Shown here: one piece after another, positions 51,044-61,200 of the stretch | How the letters are laid out: each line of letters opens with the position of its first letter | Numbering within the stretch: the first letter of the stretch is position 1 | NCBI GenBank assembly: GCA_905236715.1 | Contig: CAJOMQ010000002.1 | Span: 1-64,000 of the forward strand | DNA from: an uncultured Bacilli bacterium | GTDB taxonomy: Bacteria; Bacillota_I; Bacilli_A; RFN20; CAG-826 | DNA length: 64,000 bases | Reading direction: 5' to 3' | Notes under the pieces: model-generated | What the model was told of the DNA's origin: nothing | Seen by the model: the letters and a program-made list of their open reading frames with translations, nothing else | Database searches by the model: none | Program-made: the position numbers and the translations under genes

Positions 51044-51568
51044 ATGGATAAAGATGAATTAAGAAAAATAATCCTCCAGGAAAGAAAGAATATTGAAGAT
51101 AAAGAGAATAAAGATGCTTACATCTGTCAAAAGATTATTTCTTCCATTCATTTTATGAATAGTAAAACGATTGCTTTTTATATGGCAAAAGATGGGGAAG
51201 CTGATATCATCACTGCAACTATAGAGGCCTGGAAATCAGGAAAAACCGTGGTTTTACCAAAAATTATCAATAACGAATTAAATTTTGTACTCTATCAACA
51301 AGGAGATACCTTATTAAGAGGGAAATTCAATATCTTGGAGCCAAAAGAAAATATCATTGTTCCTCCCGGAGATATCGATTTATTTATTATTCCTGGTCTG
51401 GCCTTTGATGAAAAATATCATCGCTTAGGGTATGGAAAAGGTTATTACGATCGATATTTAAAAAATGTTAATGCTTATAAAATTGGTGTTTGCTATAAAA
51501 AATTTCTTTTTAAAGAAATACCCTATAATCAAAACGATGTATTAATGGATGAAATATTAACAGAATAA
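51044..51568 (+). CDS. 5-formyltetrahydrofolate cyclo-ligase
   Basis: 174 residues from ATG 51044 (the track start lies in the promoter). Motifs of the MTHFS family: SKTIAFYMAKDGEADI, LFIIPGLAFDEKYHRLGYGK then GYYDRYL, the phosphate/ATP-binding Gly-rich region. Converts 5-formyl-THF to 5,10-methenyl-THF with ATP. Monocistronic and probably leaderless. Confidence 0.93.
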   Translation: MDKDELRKIILQERKNIEDKENKDAYICQKIISSIHFMNSKTIAFYMAKDGEADIITATIEAWKSGKTVVLPKIINNELNFVLYQQGDTLLRGKFNILEPKENIIVPPGDIDLFIIPGLAFDEKYHRLGYGKGYYDRYLKNVNAYKIGVCYKKFLFKEIPYNQNDVLMDEILTE

Positions 51569-51571
51569 AAA

Positions 51572-51591
51572 AGACTAGTTTTACCTAGTCT
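51572..51591. terminator. hairpin between convergent genes
   Basis: AGACTAG-TTTTAC-CTAGTCT between the stops at 51568 and 51598, with an A-run on the left for the minus gene. Confidence 0.65.
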
Positions 51592-51597
51592 ATTCCA

Positions 51598-51822
51598 CTA
51601 CTTTTGGATTTTGCCTTTGTTTTTGCCTTTAGAAGCGTGAACAAGAACGGTTCTTCCGGTGGATTCCGCTTTATCATTCACCCAAGCTTCAGCTTCCGCT
51701 TTGGTGGCGAATAATTTAATAACTTTATCACTGCCCGCTAAGAAGACTTGCCATTTGCCATCTTCTTTTCTTTTGCTCACGTGATAAGCTGCGTTCGCGG
51801 CTGGTCCTTTTTTCTCTGCCAT
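51598..51822 (-). CDS. DUF2188 domain protein
   Basis: 74 residues, basic. Core AAYHVSKRKEDGKWQVFLAG, then KLFATKAEAEAWVNDKAEST and VLVHASKGKNKGKI match the small DUF2188 fold (Trp-x-Val, then an Ala-rich helix, then a basic end). Function unknown. SD AGGAG. Confidence 0.85.
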   Translation of the reverse strand: MAEKKGPAANAAYHVSKRKEDGKWQVFLAGSDKVIKLFATKAEAEAWVNDKAESTGRTVLVHASKGKNKGKIQK

Positions 51823-51916
51823 ATTAAAACTCTCCTATTTGTTTATTATTTTATAACAATAATCACAAAAATAAATACTTTTTCTTTCTATAATTAAAAA
51901 TATTTTTCCATATAAA

Positions 51917-51935
51917 AAGACCCATTAAGGGTCTT
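51917..51935 (-). terminator. terminator of the surface amylase gene
   Basis: AAGACCC-ATTAA-GGGTCTT with TTTTTAT on the minus strand. Confidence 0.82.
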
Positions 51936-51951
51936 ATATATTTAATATGTT

Positions 51952-54900
51952 TTAAGATGCGGGGGAAATATAGCAGGAATAAGTGTGATTAGAATAAACT
52001 TTGTAATAAATGTCATAATTACCAGTTTTTACGACTTCGACATTATTACCGCCATATCCATCACTAACTAATTTCATATCACCATTAGCGAGGCCACCAG
52101 CGCTAGTTTCCCAACCGCTACTAATCCAGTCGGTGCCATTAGTTAATTTCCAGACATCACCTTTAGTGAAATGAACGTTTGTCACATAATATTCGGTGCC
52201 GTCACCACTATAGGCGCTATTGACGGACATAGCAACGCCAGAAGAAGTTGTCCAAGCACTACCACTAACGAATGATCCTTCACCAACAATATACCAAATA
52301 TCACTGCTAATCGGGGCATCACCACCAGTTGTGCCACCAAATTGCGCGACAATATTGCCGTTATTATCCACTAAAACAGCGCTACGAGCACCAATCTTAC
52401 TAATTTTTTCGTTATAAACATTCAATTCAGTATTGCCAAAATTGACATAGAAACGATAAGTTGTGGAGCCTAATGTACGATAAATCACCGCCGCATTATG
52501 ACCAGTTTCACTACCAGCTTCAATAGGGAGAACTTGATAATTACCTCTAATTAAAGCGGGGGTTGTGGATTTGATTTTGGCGAATGCGGAGATATTTTTA
52601 TAATGCGAACCTTCAGTAGCGGTTTGTTCAGAGGCGGATTTCACCACATTTGTGCTATTGATATCATCCCAAGAGACACTTGTGCCACTACCAGTGATTG
52701 AATAACCAGTTGTCATAGAACCATCACCGACTTGTCCATCCGCGGTCCATTTCATTGGTTGACGATAAACCAAATCAGCATAGCCGTCAGTCGCGGTTTT
52801 GCCTTGTAAATTACCAGTCATACCTAATTCATCACCATAATAAATCCAAGTACAACCAGGTAACATTAATTCGGTTAATTCCACTAAAGTGGACATCGTG
52901 TCTAATGTTTCATAATTAGAAGAAGTAACTTCGCCTTGGGCTTCTAAGCCATTAAGAGACCAAGTATTACCAGCAATACGGTTAATACATCTAGCAATAT
53001 CATGGTTAGAAGTAAAGGCACCATTAATCATTGAATAGCCAGAACTAGAGGCACCAGTACCACTAGTACGATATTTGTTGTTGGTGTTTAAAACACCACG
53101 TAATGTCCAATTATCGCCATATTTAATGCTGCTACTAGAGCCAGATAAATCAGTATCAGAAGAAGCACTATATGGTGTGAGGCCACCTTCCCAGTTGATA
53201 TCTTTATTAAGAGAACCATCAACGCCTAAATAGGAACATAATAATCCCCAATATCCACTCGTGGAATCGCCACCACTATAGCCGTGCCAGGCACGAGAAG
53301 CGATAGAAGTTAAATTGAAATAAGAATAAAAATCAAATAAAGAATCAAATCCTTCATAATATGGAGCAACGTGATAGGCGTGACCATCGAAATTCTCACC
53401 CACAATAAAGGCGTTAGGATAATCTTGCTTGATGGAATAATTTAATTCTTTCCAGAAATTCAAATTTTTCGTTAAATCGGAAGAATAATCACCACTAGCG
53501 GAAACATCGGAAATAACTGTATCTGTGGAGGCTACATCAATTTCATCTTTTAAGAAGATGTGTTTAACAGCGTCCATTCTGAAGCCATCAACACCAAATT
53601 CTAACCAGTTCTTCGCCATGAGTTCGACAGCAGTTCTGGTACCGACATAGGCATAATTTAATTCAGGCATTGAAGAACCAAATTTCGCGTAATAACTATA
53701 AACATGGTCGCCATATGGATACCAATATTTCGTTTCATTAATATCGGTGGCTTGTGTTTGATTATTACCCCATTGATAATAACCACGGTAATTTTCTTCT
53801 AATTGGGCAGAAGAAATGAACCAGTTATTAGAGGTAGAAGTATGATTAAGCACTAAATCCATGATAACCGCCATATGTTTTTCATGAGCGGCATCAATTA
53901 AAGATTTATAATCCGCTTTGGCGGTTTTACTATTGACCTTGCCTTCCTTAATAGCAGCAGGAGAAACACTACTACCGAATTTAGGATCAACAGCAAGATA
54001 ATCGGAAATATCATATCCATGATATGAATCGGATAATTGAATTGGTGTGAGCCATAAGACATTAACACCTAATTCTTGTAAATAATCTAATTTTTGTTCA
54101 ATGCCGTAGATATCACCAAAGCCATCACCATCGCTATCAGCGAAAGAAGACACCATGATTTGATAACCGACACCAGCACCATTAGTTAAGATATCTCCAC
54201 CAGTTAAAAATTCAGGAGAAGTGGCTTGCACTGGTTTATCGTTCCAATCCGCATTGTTGTAATCATTTTTACCATATGTCACATTAGTGCCGTCATCATT
54301 GATAAATGGATCAACAATATCACCATTAACAGGAGGTGTTTTTGTCGGTTTTTGTCCATGGTCTTGTAAAAGGAAGACATGGTAAGAAGTCGTATTATCT
54401 TTATTCTTTAAAGAATAATCTTCTAAAGAAATATAAATATTGGAACTATCATTTTTCCAGAATCCGGAAGAAGAAGTACGGGATGCTGATTGAACAATTT
54501 GAATGCCAACTTCACTATCTAATGTAGTTTTTGCTTCATCAGCATAGAAATTAGTGGCTTTTCCACCCATGGTCTTGCTGCTAGCGTTCCAACCACCATC
54601 GTAATCTTTGGTTAAATCAATATCAGCGCAGACATAATTTAAATTATCAATTGTGGCGTTTCCAGTCGCACTCATGCGATCTGCGGAAGAAGTTCTTCCT
54701 TGCCAATCAAAACGATAACCTTCCCCTTCTTTGGGTTTATAAGGCCATGCCCAAACATCCCATTGGTCATAATAAGCATTAGAGGGATTAAAGCCAAGAT
54801 AATGGACATATAAATGGTCTTTGACGGAAGTTTTGGCTAATTCTTCCATATATTCTCTTACTTCATCCGCATCATAGGTGGACGTAGAGGAAGAACTGCT

Positions 54901-55011
54901 GTTATTGGAACTTTGGGAAGAATTTTCACCACTACTGGAGGCAGGTGTTCTAGCACAACCAATAAGCAAAAAAGCACTACTCAGCAAAGCAAATAAAGTC
55001 GATTTTTTCAT
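51952..55011 (-). CDS. cell-surface GH13 amylase lipoprotein with N- and C-terminal starch-binding-like domains
   Basis: 1019 residues. Lipobox LLIGC, then a Ser/Asn-rich linker. Residues 45-200 form a pullulanase-type N-terminal domain (YVHYLGFNPSNAYYDQWDVW). GH13 barrel: AVIMDLVLNHTS (I), VDGFRMDAVKHI with nucleophile Asp (II), AFIVGENFDG with acid/base Glu (III), GAFTSNHDIAR (IV). The last 120 residues repeat aromatic and Gly-rich beta segments (WKLTNGTDWISSGWETSA) like an outer-surface starch-binding module. It would degrade starch at the cell surface, with the short cytosolic GH13 acting next. SD GAGGAG. Confidence 0.92.
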   Translation of the reverse strand: MKKSTLFALLSSAFLLIGCARTPASSSGENSSQSSNNSSSSSTSTYDADEVREYMEELAKTSVKDHLYVHYLGFNPSNAYYDQWDVWAWPYKPKEGEGYRFDWQGRTSSADRMSATGNATIDNLNYVCADIDLTKDYDGGWNASSKTMGGKATNFYADEAKTTLDSEVGIQIVQSASRTSSSGFWKNDSSNIYISLEDYSLKNKDNTTSYHVFLLQDHGQKPTKTPPVNGDIVDPFINDDGTNVTYGKNDYNNADWNDKPVQATSPEFLTGGDILTNGAGVGYQIMVSSFADSDGDGFGDIYGIEQKLDYLQELGVNVLWLTPIQLSDSYHGYDISDYLAVDPKFGSSVSPAAIKEGKVNSKTAKADYKSLIDAAHEKHMAVIMDLVLNHTSTSNNWFISSAQLEENYRGYYQWGNNQTQATDINETKYWYPYGDHVYSYYAKFGSSMPELNYAYVGTRTAVELMAKNWLEFGVDGFRMDAVKHIFLKDEIDVASTDTVISDVSASGDYSSDLTKNLNFWKELNYSIKQDYPNAFIVGENFDGHAYHVAPYYEGFDSLFDFYSYFNLTSIASRAWHGYSGGDSTSGYWGLLCSYLGVDGSLNKDINWEGGLTPYSASSDTDLSGSSSSIKYGDNWTLRGVLNTNNKYRTSGTGASSSGYSMINGAFTSNHDIARCINRIAGNTWSLNGLEAQGEVTSSNYETLDTMSTLVELTELMLPGCTWIYYGDELGMTGNLQGKTATDGYADLVYRQPMKWTADGQVGDGSMTTGYSITGSGTSVSWDDINSTNVVKSASEQTATEGSHYKNISAFAKIKSTTPALIRGNYQVLPIEAGSETGHNAAVIYRTLGSTTYRFYVNFGNTELNVYNEKISKIGARSAVLVDNNGNIVAQFGGTTGGDAPISSDIWYIVGEGSFVSGSAWTTSSGVAMSVNSAYSGDGTEYYVTNVHFTKGDVWKLTNGTDWISSGWETSAGGLANGDMKLVSDGYGGNNVEVVKTGNYDIYYKVYSNHTYSCYISPAS

Positions 55012-55144
55012 AAATCTTCTCCTCGCTAGAAAAAGACATTAATAACTAATAGCCTTTTCTATTTTTTGTCAATCTTCTTAATTATAAATTAATAAAGAAA
55101 AAATCCATAGTTTTTTTGTTTGTGGAAAGAAATTATTTCCTGAA

Positions 55145-55181
55145 TTGCACTAATTTTCTATCACAATATAAAATTTGTGAT
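55145..55181 (+). promoter_or_regulatory. cobW promoter with overlapping operator
   Basis: TTGCAC (55145-55150), a 16-bp spacer and TATAAA (55167-55172). ATCACAA (55160-55166) and TTGTGAT (55175-55181) form a perfect 7-bp inverted repeat with an 8-bp centre that covers the -10 box. A second -10 TAAAAT lies at 55181-55186. A metal-responsive repressor is a possible ligand. Confidence 0.6.
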
Positions 55182-55210
55182 AAAATGCTAGCGGAAAAGG
55201 AAGTAACATT

Positions 55211-56437
55211 ATGTCAACATTTCAAACTGTTCCTATTACCTTAATTACTGGATATTTAGGAAGTGGTAAAACCACTTTAATCAATCATATTTTAAAAAAT
55301 AGCAAAGGCCACAAGATGGCAGTTATCGTTAATGATATTGGTGAAGTGAATATCGACGCCGATTTAATTCAAGCGGGTGGTATCGTCAATTCCAAAGATG
55401 ATAATTTAGTCGCCTTATCTAATGGTTGTATTTGCTGTACATTAAAGAAAGATTTAATTAACCAATTAGCGGAATTAGTCAATTCTGGTAAATTTGATCA
55501 CATTTTAATTGAAGCATCCGGCATTTGTGAGCCTGTTCCTATCGCGCAAACTATTACCTATATGCAAGATGAATTCAAAAAACAAAAATTACCAGAATTT
55601 TATAAATTGGATGCGATTATTTCCGTCACCGATGCTTTACGTTTAAAAGATGAATTTGGCTGTGGGGAATCCCTAGAAAAAGCTCACCGTGGAGAAGAAG
55701 ATTTGGAAAATCTTGTTATCCAACAAATTGAATTTTGCGATATCGTCTTATTAAATAAGGCTAGTGAATTGACAAAAGAAGAATTAAAACGAGTGAAAAT
55801 GACCGTGAAAGCCATTCAAGAAACCGCGAAAATTGTGGAAACGGATTATTGTCAAATTGATGTGGATGAATTATTAGATACTAACCTATTTGATTTTGAA
55901 AAAGCTTCCACCAGTGCGGCGTGGGTCAGAGAATTTGAAGACTGGGACACCGATGTGGAAATTCACGAAGATGATGACGATGATGAAGAAGATGAACACG
56001 AGCATGAACATGAACATCACCATCATCACCATCATCACGAAGGTGTGGAAAATGAAGATGAAGGCACCGCTTTAGAATACGACATCAATACCTTTGTTTA
56101 TTATCGTCGTAAAGGTTTTGATGAAAAGAAATTTAACGAGTGGGTGGAAAATAATGATAAACACAGAATTATCCGCGCTAAAGGTATTTTGTATTTTGAA
56201 AATAAACCCGATTATGTCTATATTTATGAATCCGCTGGAAGACAAAAAACATTAGGTGTCCAAGGCAAATGGTATAGTGCGCAATTAAGCAAAAAGCAAC
56301 TACAAAAAATGGTTGAAAATGATGTCGGATTTGCCCATGACTGGGATGATAAATATCAAGATAAACTAATAAAATTAGTTTTCATCGGACAAAACCTCGA
56401 TGAAAAAGCCATTAGGCAAGAATTAGATAGAATTTAA
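55211..56437 (+). CDS. CobW/ZNG1-type GTPase with His-rich loop
   Basis: 408 residues. G1 TLITGYLGSGKTTLINH, the CxCC metal motif GCICCTLKKD near 75, EASGICEPVP and G4 VLLNKASEL. The linker holds EDDDDDEEDEHEHEHEHHHH and a further His run, a putative metal-holding loop. A C-terminal CobW_C domain (GILYFENKPDYVYIYESAG) follows. Such GTPases insert zinc or related metals into target proteins. SD GGAAG. The upstream dyad suggests metal control. Confidence 0.9.
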   Translation: MSTFQTVPITLITGYLGSGKTTLINHILKNSKGHKMAVIVNDIGEVNIDADLIQAGGIVNSKDDNLVALSNGCICCTLKKDLINQLAELVNSGKFDHILIEASGICEPVPIAQTITYMQDEFKKQKLPEFYKLDAIISVTDALRLKDEFGCGESLEKAHRGEEDLENLVIQQIEFCDIVLLNKASELTKEELKRVKMTVKAIQETAKIVETDYCQIDVDELLDTNLFDFEKASTSAAWVREFEDWDTDVEIHEDDDDDEEDEHEHEHEHHHHHHHHEGVENEDEGTALEYDINTFVYYRRKGFDEKKFNEWVENNDKHRIIRAKGILYFENKPDYVYIYESAGRQKTLGVQGKWYSAQLSKKQLQKMVENDVGFAHDWDDKYQDKLIKLVFIGQNLDEKAIRQELDRI

Positions 56438-56494
56438 AAATTTTTATATATCACTTTTTCCTAATCGAAAATGATATTATTTCAATATAAAAAT

Positions 56495-57682
56495 ATGAAA
56501 GTATTATTCGTTATTAATGGATTCTACACCAAGGGAAATGGTTTAGCGGGATCGGCAAGAAGAACGGTGAAAAAATTAATCGAAGCGGGCATTGATGTCC
56601 GTGTTTTATCTGGCGCTAATCCTGACCCCACAGGTCCACAACCGGAATATTGTTTGGAAGATTTCCATATTCCGTTTTTTGATGTGTTAATTCAAAAGCA
56701 AGGTTATAGTTTTTCCAAAACCGATAAATTAATAATGGAAGCAGCGATTGCCTGGGCGGATATTGTCCACATGGAAGAGCCTTTTACGTTACAAATGGAA
56801 GCCTGCAAAATCGCTAATAGATTGAATAAGCCTATCACTGGCACCTATCACCTGCATCCGGAAAACTTATTTGCCTCCGTGGGCTTACAAAAAAGTCGTC
56901 TTTTTAACGATACGACCATGCGTTTATGGAAAAAATGGGTCTTTGATAAATGTTTAATCCTTCAATGCCCCACAGAAAACGTTAAAGAAAGATTAATGAG
57001 ATGGAAATTTAAATCCGAATTAAGAGTGATTTCTAATGGTTTAGTCATGGAAGAATTAATGACCAAAACGGATGAAGAAGCCGCGAAACAAATTTCTGAT
57101 GCTAAATATCGTATTATCACTATTGGGCGTTTCTCCAAAGAAAAAGACTTAAAAACGCTTTTGAATGCGATGAAATATTCCAAACACGCCAAAGATATCC
57201 GTTTAATTTTTGCGGGACGGGGTCCACAAAAAGAAAAATTAGAAAAAATGGCTAACCAATTAGTGGAAAAAGGCGTTCTTAAATATCCACCGATTTTTGG
57301 ATTTTATTCATTACAAGAACTGCAAAGAATTTCTTGCACGGTTGATCTATACATCCATTGTGCCTATATCGAAGTGGAAGGCTTATCTTGTATGGAAGCC
57401 ATTCAAGTTGGTATTGTTCCTATTATTGCCAAAGGTCAATATACCGCGACTAGTCAGTTCGCTCTTTCTAAACAAAGTGTATTTAATGCGAGAAGCCCCA
57501 TTGATTTGGCTAAAAAAATTGATTATTGGTTAGGACATGAGAAAAGAAGAAAAGAAGAAGCCAAAAAATATATTGGCTTAGGGAATAAATACAATATTGA
57601 ATATTCCATCGAGAAATTAATAGAGATGTTTGATGATGCGATAAAAAAGCATAACGAGCAACAAAAAACCACCAAGAAGTAA
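56495..57682 (+). CDS. GT4-family glycosyltransferase
   Basis: 395 residues from ATG 56495; eight upstream codons are weakly supported. GT-B fold: KVLFVINGFYTKGNGLAGSA for the first half, and the GT4 C-terminal domain IITIGRFSKEKDLKTLLNAM, LIFAGRGPQKEKLE, and the donor-site EGLSCMEAIQVGIVPII with E-x7-E. It probably glycosylates a lipid or surface polymer; acceptor unknown. No SD seen. The stop codon lies inside the terminator stem. Confidence 0.88.
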   Translation: MKVLFVINGFYTKGNGLAGSARRTVKKLIEAGIDVRVLSGANPDPTGPQPEYCLEDFHIPFFDVLIQKQGYSFSKTDKLIMEAAIAWADIVHMEEPFTLQMEACKIANRLNKPITGTYHLHPENLFASVGLQKSRLFNDTTMRLWKKWVFDKCLILQCPTENVKERLMRWKFKSELRVISNGLVMEELMTKTDEEAAKQISDAKYRIITIGRFSKEKDLKTLLNAMKYSKHAKDIRLIFAGRGPQKEKLEKMANQLVEKGVLKYPPIFGFYSLQELQRISCTVDLYIHCAYIEVEGLSCMEAIQVGIVPIIAKGQYTATSQFALSKQSVFNARSPIDLAKKIDYWLGHEKRRKEEAKKYIGLGNKYNIEYSIEKLIEMFDDAIKKHNEQQKTTKK

Positions 57683-57710
57683 GAAACTTGGTGGTTTTAA
57701 TTTCTTTAGA
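57666..57710 (+). terminator. terminator overlapping the glycosyltransferase stop codon
   Basis: AAACCACCAAG-10-CTTGGTGGTTT then TAATTTCTTT. The left arm encodes the last codons and the loop contains the TAA. Confidence 0.85.
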
Positions 57711-57712
57711 AA

Positions 57713-58732
57713 TTATTTCTTTTCTTCGAGGTCTTTGGATAAACCTTTTTGTTCTTCGACGAAATTACGAGCGGCGTCTTTCACTTTTTCGCTCACCTTG
57801 CGGTCATTACCTTCATCATAAGAAACAGTGACTTGTGGGAAGGGGATATTGATGCCATTATCGTCAAATAAGATTTTGATTTCACGATTTAAATCACGTT
57901 GTACTTGATAAATATCTTCTTCTTTACATTTCGCTAAGAACAATAAGACAACTGCACTATCGGCTAATTCGCTGACACCTTTATAGAAAGGACCATCGAT
58001 AATCGCAGGGATTTTTTCTTTCATCTTACCGATATTATCCGCGATGATTTTTTCCACAAATTCAATACGTTCGCCATAAGAAATGCTCACATAGCAAACG
58101 GCCACCGAATATTCTTTGGTTTGGTTAATGATAGAACGAATATCACTATTATTAACGATTTTGATATTGCCACCCCAGTCAATTAATTTAGTGGTACGGA
58201 TACCAATGGAGACAACTTCACCTCTCCAACCATCGATGATGATAATATCACCAACTTGGAAATCGCTTTCAAAGACGATAAATAAGCCCGCTAAAATATC
58301 CGCGACAATCGCTTGTGAACCAAGGCCAATGATAAGAGTTAAGACACCAGCACTAGCCAGCATCATGGTCGTATTAGCGCCCCAAGCCGCGAGGATGAAG
58401 AAGAAGGCAATAATCGCGATTAACCATTTAATTAAATTGAGTAACAATTTAGAAATCGTAATAGCGCGTTTGGAATGGAAGGTAATTTTCGCTAATAATT
58501 TCAATAAATAATGGAATAAGATAGCAATTACCACTATTTCTACGGTTCGAATAAGTGCAGGAATAGCTCTACCAAATAAATATTGCACTACTTGGTTATC
58601 ACTAACAGTTTGCTTAAATACCGCACCATCACCAAATATTTGTTCGTTAAAAACAAAGGCGACGACTGTGCCAACGGTCAGTAGGCATAATATGACCCAC
58701 CAAATAATGTCATTTTTCGTGATTTTTTTCAT
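57713..58732 (-). CDS. mscS: small-conductance mechanosensitive channel MscS
   Basis: 339 residues. Three to four N-terminal helices, then the pore helix SAGVLTLIIGLGSQAIVADI with Gly/Ala packing, and the beta domain start GLFIVFESDFQVGDIIIIDG, then WRGEVVSIGIRTTKL. C-terminal charged extension of about 40 residues. Gates under membrane tension. SD AAGGAGG. With mscL it completes an osmotic-release set. Confidence 0.93.
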   Translation of the reverse strand: MKKITKNDIIWWVILCLLTVGTVVAFVFNEQIFGDGAVFKQTVSDNQVVQYLFGRAIPALIRTVEIVVIAILFHYLLKLLAKITFHSKRAITISKLLLNLIKWLIAIIAFFFILAAWGANTTMMLASAGVLTLIIGLGSQAIVADILAGLFIVFESDFQVGDIIIIDGWRGEVVSIGIRTTKLIDWGGNIKIVNNSDIRSIINQTKEYSVAVCYVSISYGERIEFVEKIIADNIGKMKEKIPAIIDGPFYKGVSELADSAVVLLFLAKCKEEDIYQVQRDLNREIKILFDDNGINIPFPQVTVSYDEGNDRKVSEKVKDAARNFVEEQKGLSKDLEEKK

Positions 58733-58750
58733 TGTGAATTCCTCCTTGAA

Positions 58751-60997
58751 TTAATCAGCGAATGTAAATGTAATATTTTTCATAATGGTAAATTCTCTCG
58801 TCCAAGGCATATCACTATCATAAAAACTAGCGGCAATGACGATATCAAGTGGATGAGAATCGTGTTCGATAATATCTATTATTTCTTCAGGAATATGGAC
58901 TCCTTCGTTTTCCGTATAATAAAGCGGGAAACTGATGAGATTAGTGTCATCTACGACAGTACGCGTACTAATACTAGAAGAATAGAGTAAAGTATCGGAA
59001 GAATAATCAAAATTATAGCGTGTTGTCATGTAATACAATCTGATGGACATATCAGTGATATTAGAAACGTTATGATTTGAAAGCATATATAAATTGATAG
59101 TTGGTTCGGATCTATCTAAAACATAAGAATCGATAACCGCACCAAAGGGATTAAAATCATCATCATTTGCTATTGAAAATAATGGCAATGAATATTCGTC
59201 ATAATATTGTTCAAAGATAATGTCGTTATTATATTTGATGCCAACATAGGTGAAAGAAATTAAGCTATCATCCACAATTGAAGAGTCAACTTCTATAAGC
59301 CAACTTCTATTTAGGCCATTTGGATGCTCAGCGTCCGCTAAAGTGATGGGTGTTGGCGATTCATACAATGTGTCATCATTTTCTACTTTATAGACAAAAG
59401 AAGCGGAAGATGCGGAATAATCCACTGTCTGTGAATCTAAAACCACATAGACAGGAATATATATCTCACCATCATTATCGTAATAGAACCCATCTCCATC
59501 AAAACCACCGATAACAAGACCCATAAATTTATTTTTTTGTCTAAAATAAGGGGCCACAGAACCACTATAAATAGGATCGTTACTGCCACTTATATAGATT
59601 TCATAATCATAGACATAGGTAAAAAATTCCGAGAAAAATGGCGTGTCTGAAGTTAAAGACCCAGATGTCAAGGCGGGATCAATATCTAATGAACAAGACA
59701 CTAATTCTTCGTCATCACTATAAATAAATTTAATTGAGAAATCTTTATCGACAAATTTTTCTTCTTTTCCGCTTGTCGTATATGAATAATCAGCGGTAAA
59801 GAAATCATTATCAATCACAAAATTAGTAAATGCAAAATTGCTTATTGATGGATCAGAATTGGTAAATTTCACCTTGCCAGTTTCCACCACTATGTTATTT
59901 TCTCGATTTCTACTATAAGTGAAGGAATAATCATACGTTTCATCAAAAGACATAGTTTGCAAATTCAAAATCACTGTTTGTGTGCCTTCGGCAATATTCA
60001 GTTGATAAGTTTCTTCACTTGGTCCACCAGTGGGGCTTTCTTCACTAGTTAAAGTTAAAGCAAAATTGCTCAAAGAACCATCATCACGATAATTAATGGA
60101 ATATTCCATTTCACCAGTAGAAGCACTATAGGATTTATCCCAAGTGATGCCATAAATACCTGGTTCATCAAGAACAAAGCTTGCATATAGATTCAAATTA
60201 GAAGTAACGGGGGTATCAAAATCATATGGTGTATATGTGTCGGGATTAGTGGACCATCCTTTAAATATATATCCCACTTTTTTCGGATCTTCTGGACGCG
60301 TTACATAGCCATTTTCTTCCACATTTTGTACGGTGTAATCATCATCGATATAAAATCTTACTTCGTAAGTAACAACATTTCTTGATAAAGTAGTCACTAC
60401 TTCTTTATAGACGGGATAATTATCTCTTGTTTGATTGATGATTGATAAATTATATTCAGTATCGGGAATTAAATCCTCAAAAGAGCCTTCGTTATTGCCT
60501 TCGATTAATTCTTGATAAGAATCATAGGCAAAGTCTTCATTTTCTAATTTAATGACATAGTCATCATCAAAAGTATCAGTGATATCTAGGTTATATATTA
60601 ATTCAACAGGGGTCAGGGAAAGATCGTTCATCTTTACTTTTGCCCATACATAAGCATTAATACCCACTAAAACAGATATGGTGGTCACACTTACCACGAC
60701 TGTACCGACTACGGTAGCGGCGACCGAACCAGAAGTAGAAACACCAGAAGAAGTCATTTTACCTTTTGATGAATTATCGCTAGAAAATTGACGTTTATTT
60801 TCTTCTTGATGGCGCATTTGCTCATCCTTTTTACGATAAGCGTTTTGCGCATAATTATCGTTTATTTCACATTTATTAGTGTTTTTATTGGCTTTATATG
60901 AGGTGAATTCATGCGATTGACGATAACCAAATTCGGAAAAAGAAGCGTTATTTTTTCCGTTATTTACCTGATTGTCGTTAAATTCGTTTTTTCTCAT
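58751..60997 (-). CDS. large membrane-anchored surface protein with InlB B-repeat
   Basis: 748 residues. A polar, Asn/Lys-rich N-terminal tail of about 85 residues stays inside, followed by one helix (SVAATVVGTVVVSVTTISVL). The outer part begins with a fibronectin-III-like segment and an InlB B-repeat (RPEDPKKVGYIFKGWSTNPD, then LNLYASF), then several beta-rich Ser/Asp/Tyr-rich domains to the end. No cell-wall sorting signal. Probably adhesion or binding; unproven. It lies 18 nt upstream of mscS on the same strand. Confidence 0.75.
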   Translation of the reverse strand: MRKNEFNDNQVNNGKNNASFSEFGYRQSHEFTSYKANKNTNKCEINDNYAQNAYRKKDEQMRHQEENKRQFSSDNSSKGKMTSSGVSTSGSVAATVVGTVVVSVTTISVLVGINAYVWAKVKMNDLSLTPVELIYNLDITDTFDDDYVIKLENEDFAYDSYQELIEGNNEGSFEDLIPDTEYNLSIINQTRDNYPVYKEVVTTLSRNVVTYEVRFYIDDDYTVQNVEENGYVTRPEDPKKVGYIFKGWSTNPDTYTPYDFDTPVTSNLNLYASFVLDEPGIYGITWDKSYSASTGEMEYSINYRDDGSLSNFALTLTSEESPTGGPSEETYQLNIAEGTQTVILNLQTMSFDETYDYSFTYSRNRENNIVVETGKVKFTNSDPSISNFAFTNFVIDNDFFTADYSYTTSGKEEKFVDKDFSIKFIYSDDEELVSCSLDIDPALTSGSLTSDTPFFSEFFTYVYDYEIYISGSNDPIYSGSVAPYFRQKNKFMGLVIGGFDGDGFYYDNDGEIYIPVYVVLDSQTVDYSASSASFVYKVENDDTLYESPTPITLADAEHPNGLNRSWLIEVDSSIVDDSLISFTYVGIKYNNDIIFEQYYDEYSLPLFSIANDDDFNPFGAVIDSYVLDRSEPTINLYMLSNHNVSNITDMSIRLYYMTTRYNFDYSSDTLLYSSSISTRTVVDDTNLISFPLYYTENEGVHIPEEIIDIIEHDSHPLDIVIAASFYDSDMPWTREFTIMKNITFTFAD

Positions 60998-61200
60998 ATG
61001 ATTCTATGAAAAGAAAAATAATTATTTCTTGTTTTTATCTTATTATATTGAATATTTTTATTCAATCATTTCCCTTGTTTTATAATAGATAACCTCAAAA
61101 TTCTTTTTAAATAACAAAAAGAGGGACGAATCCCTCTTATGTGATTCTCTATCTATAGTTGCGATTTTACTAGATAGAGATTTTGATAAGTCGTTAATGA
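60998..61200. other. intergenic region with two hairpins
   Basis: No gene seen. AAGAGGGA-CGAA-TCCCTCTT (61119-61138) is followed by TTTTTGTTAT on the minus strand, so it terminates the 61201-63024 gene. TCTCTATCTA-15-TAGATAGAGA (61146-61180) is a second stem nearer that gene. Confidence 0.7.

Noticed and set aside
55970-56040. GAT/CAT-rich tract in cobW as a microsatellite or sequencing artefact
   Set aside because: It stays in frame and codes for an acidic-His loop known from metal-chaperone GTPases.
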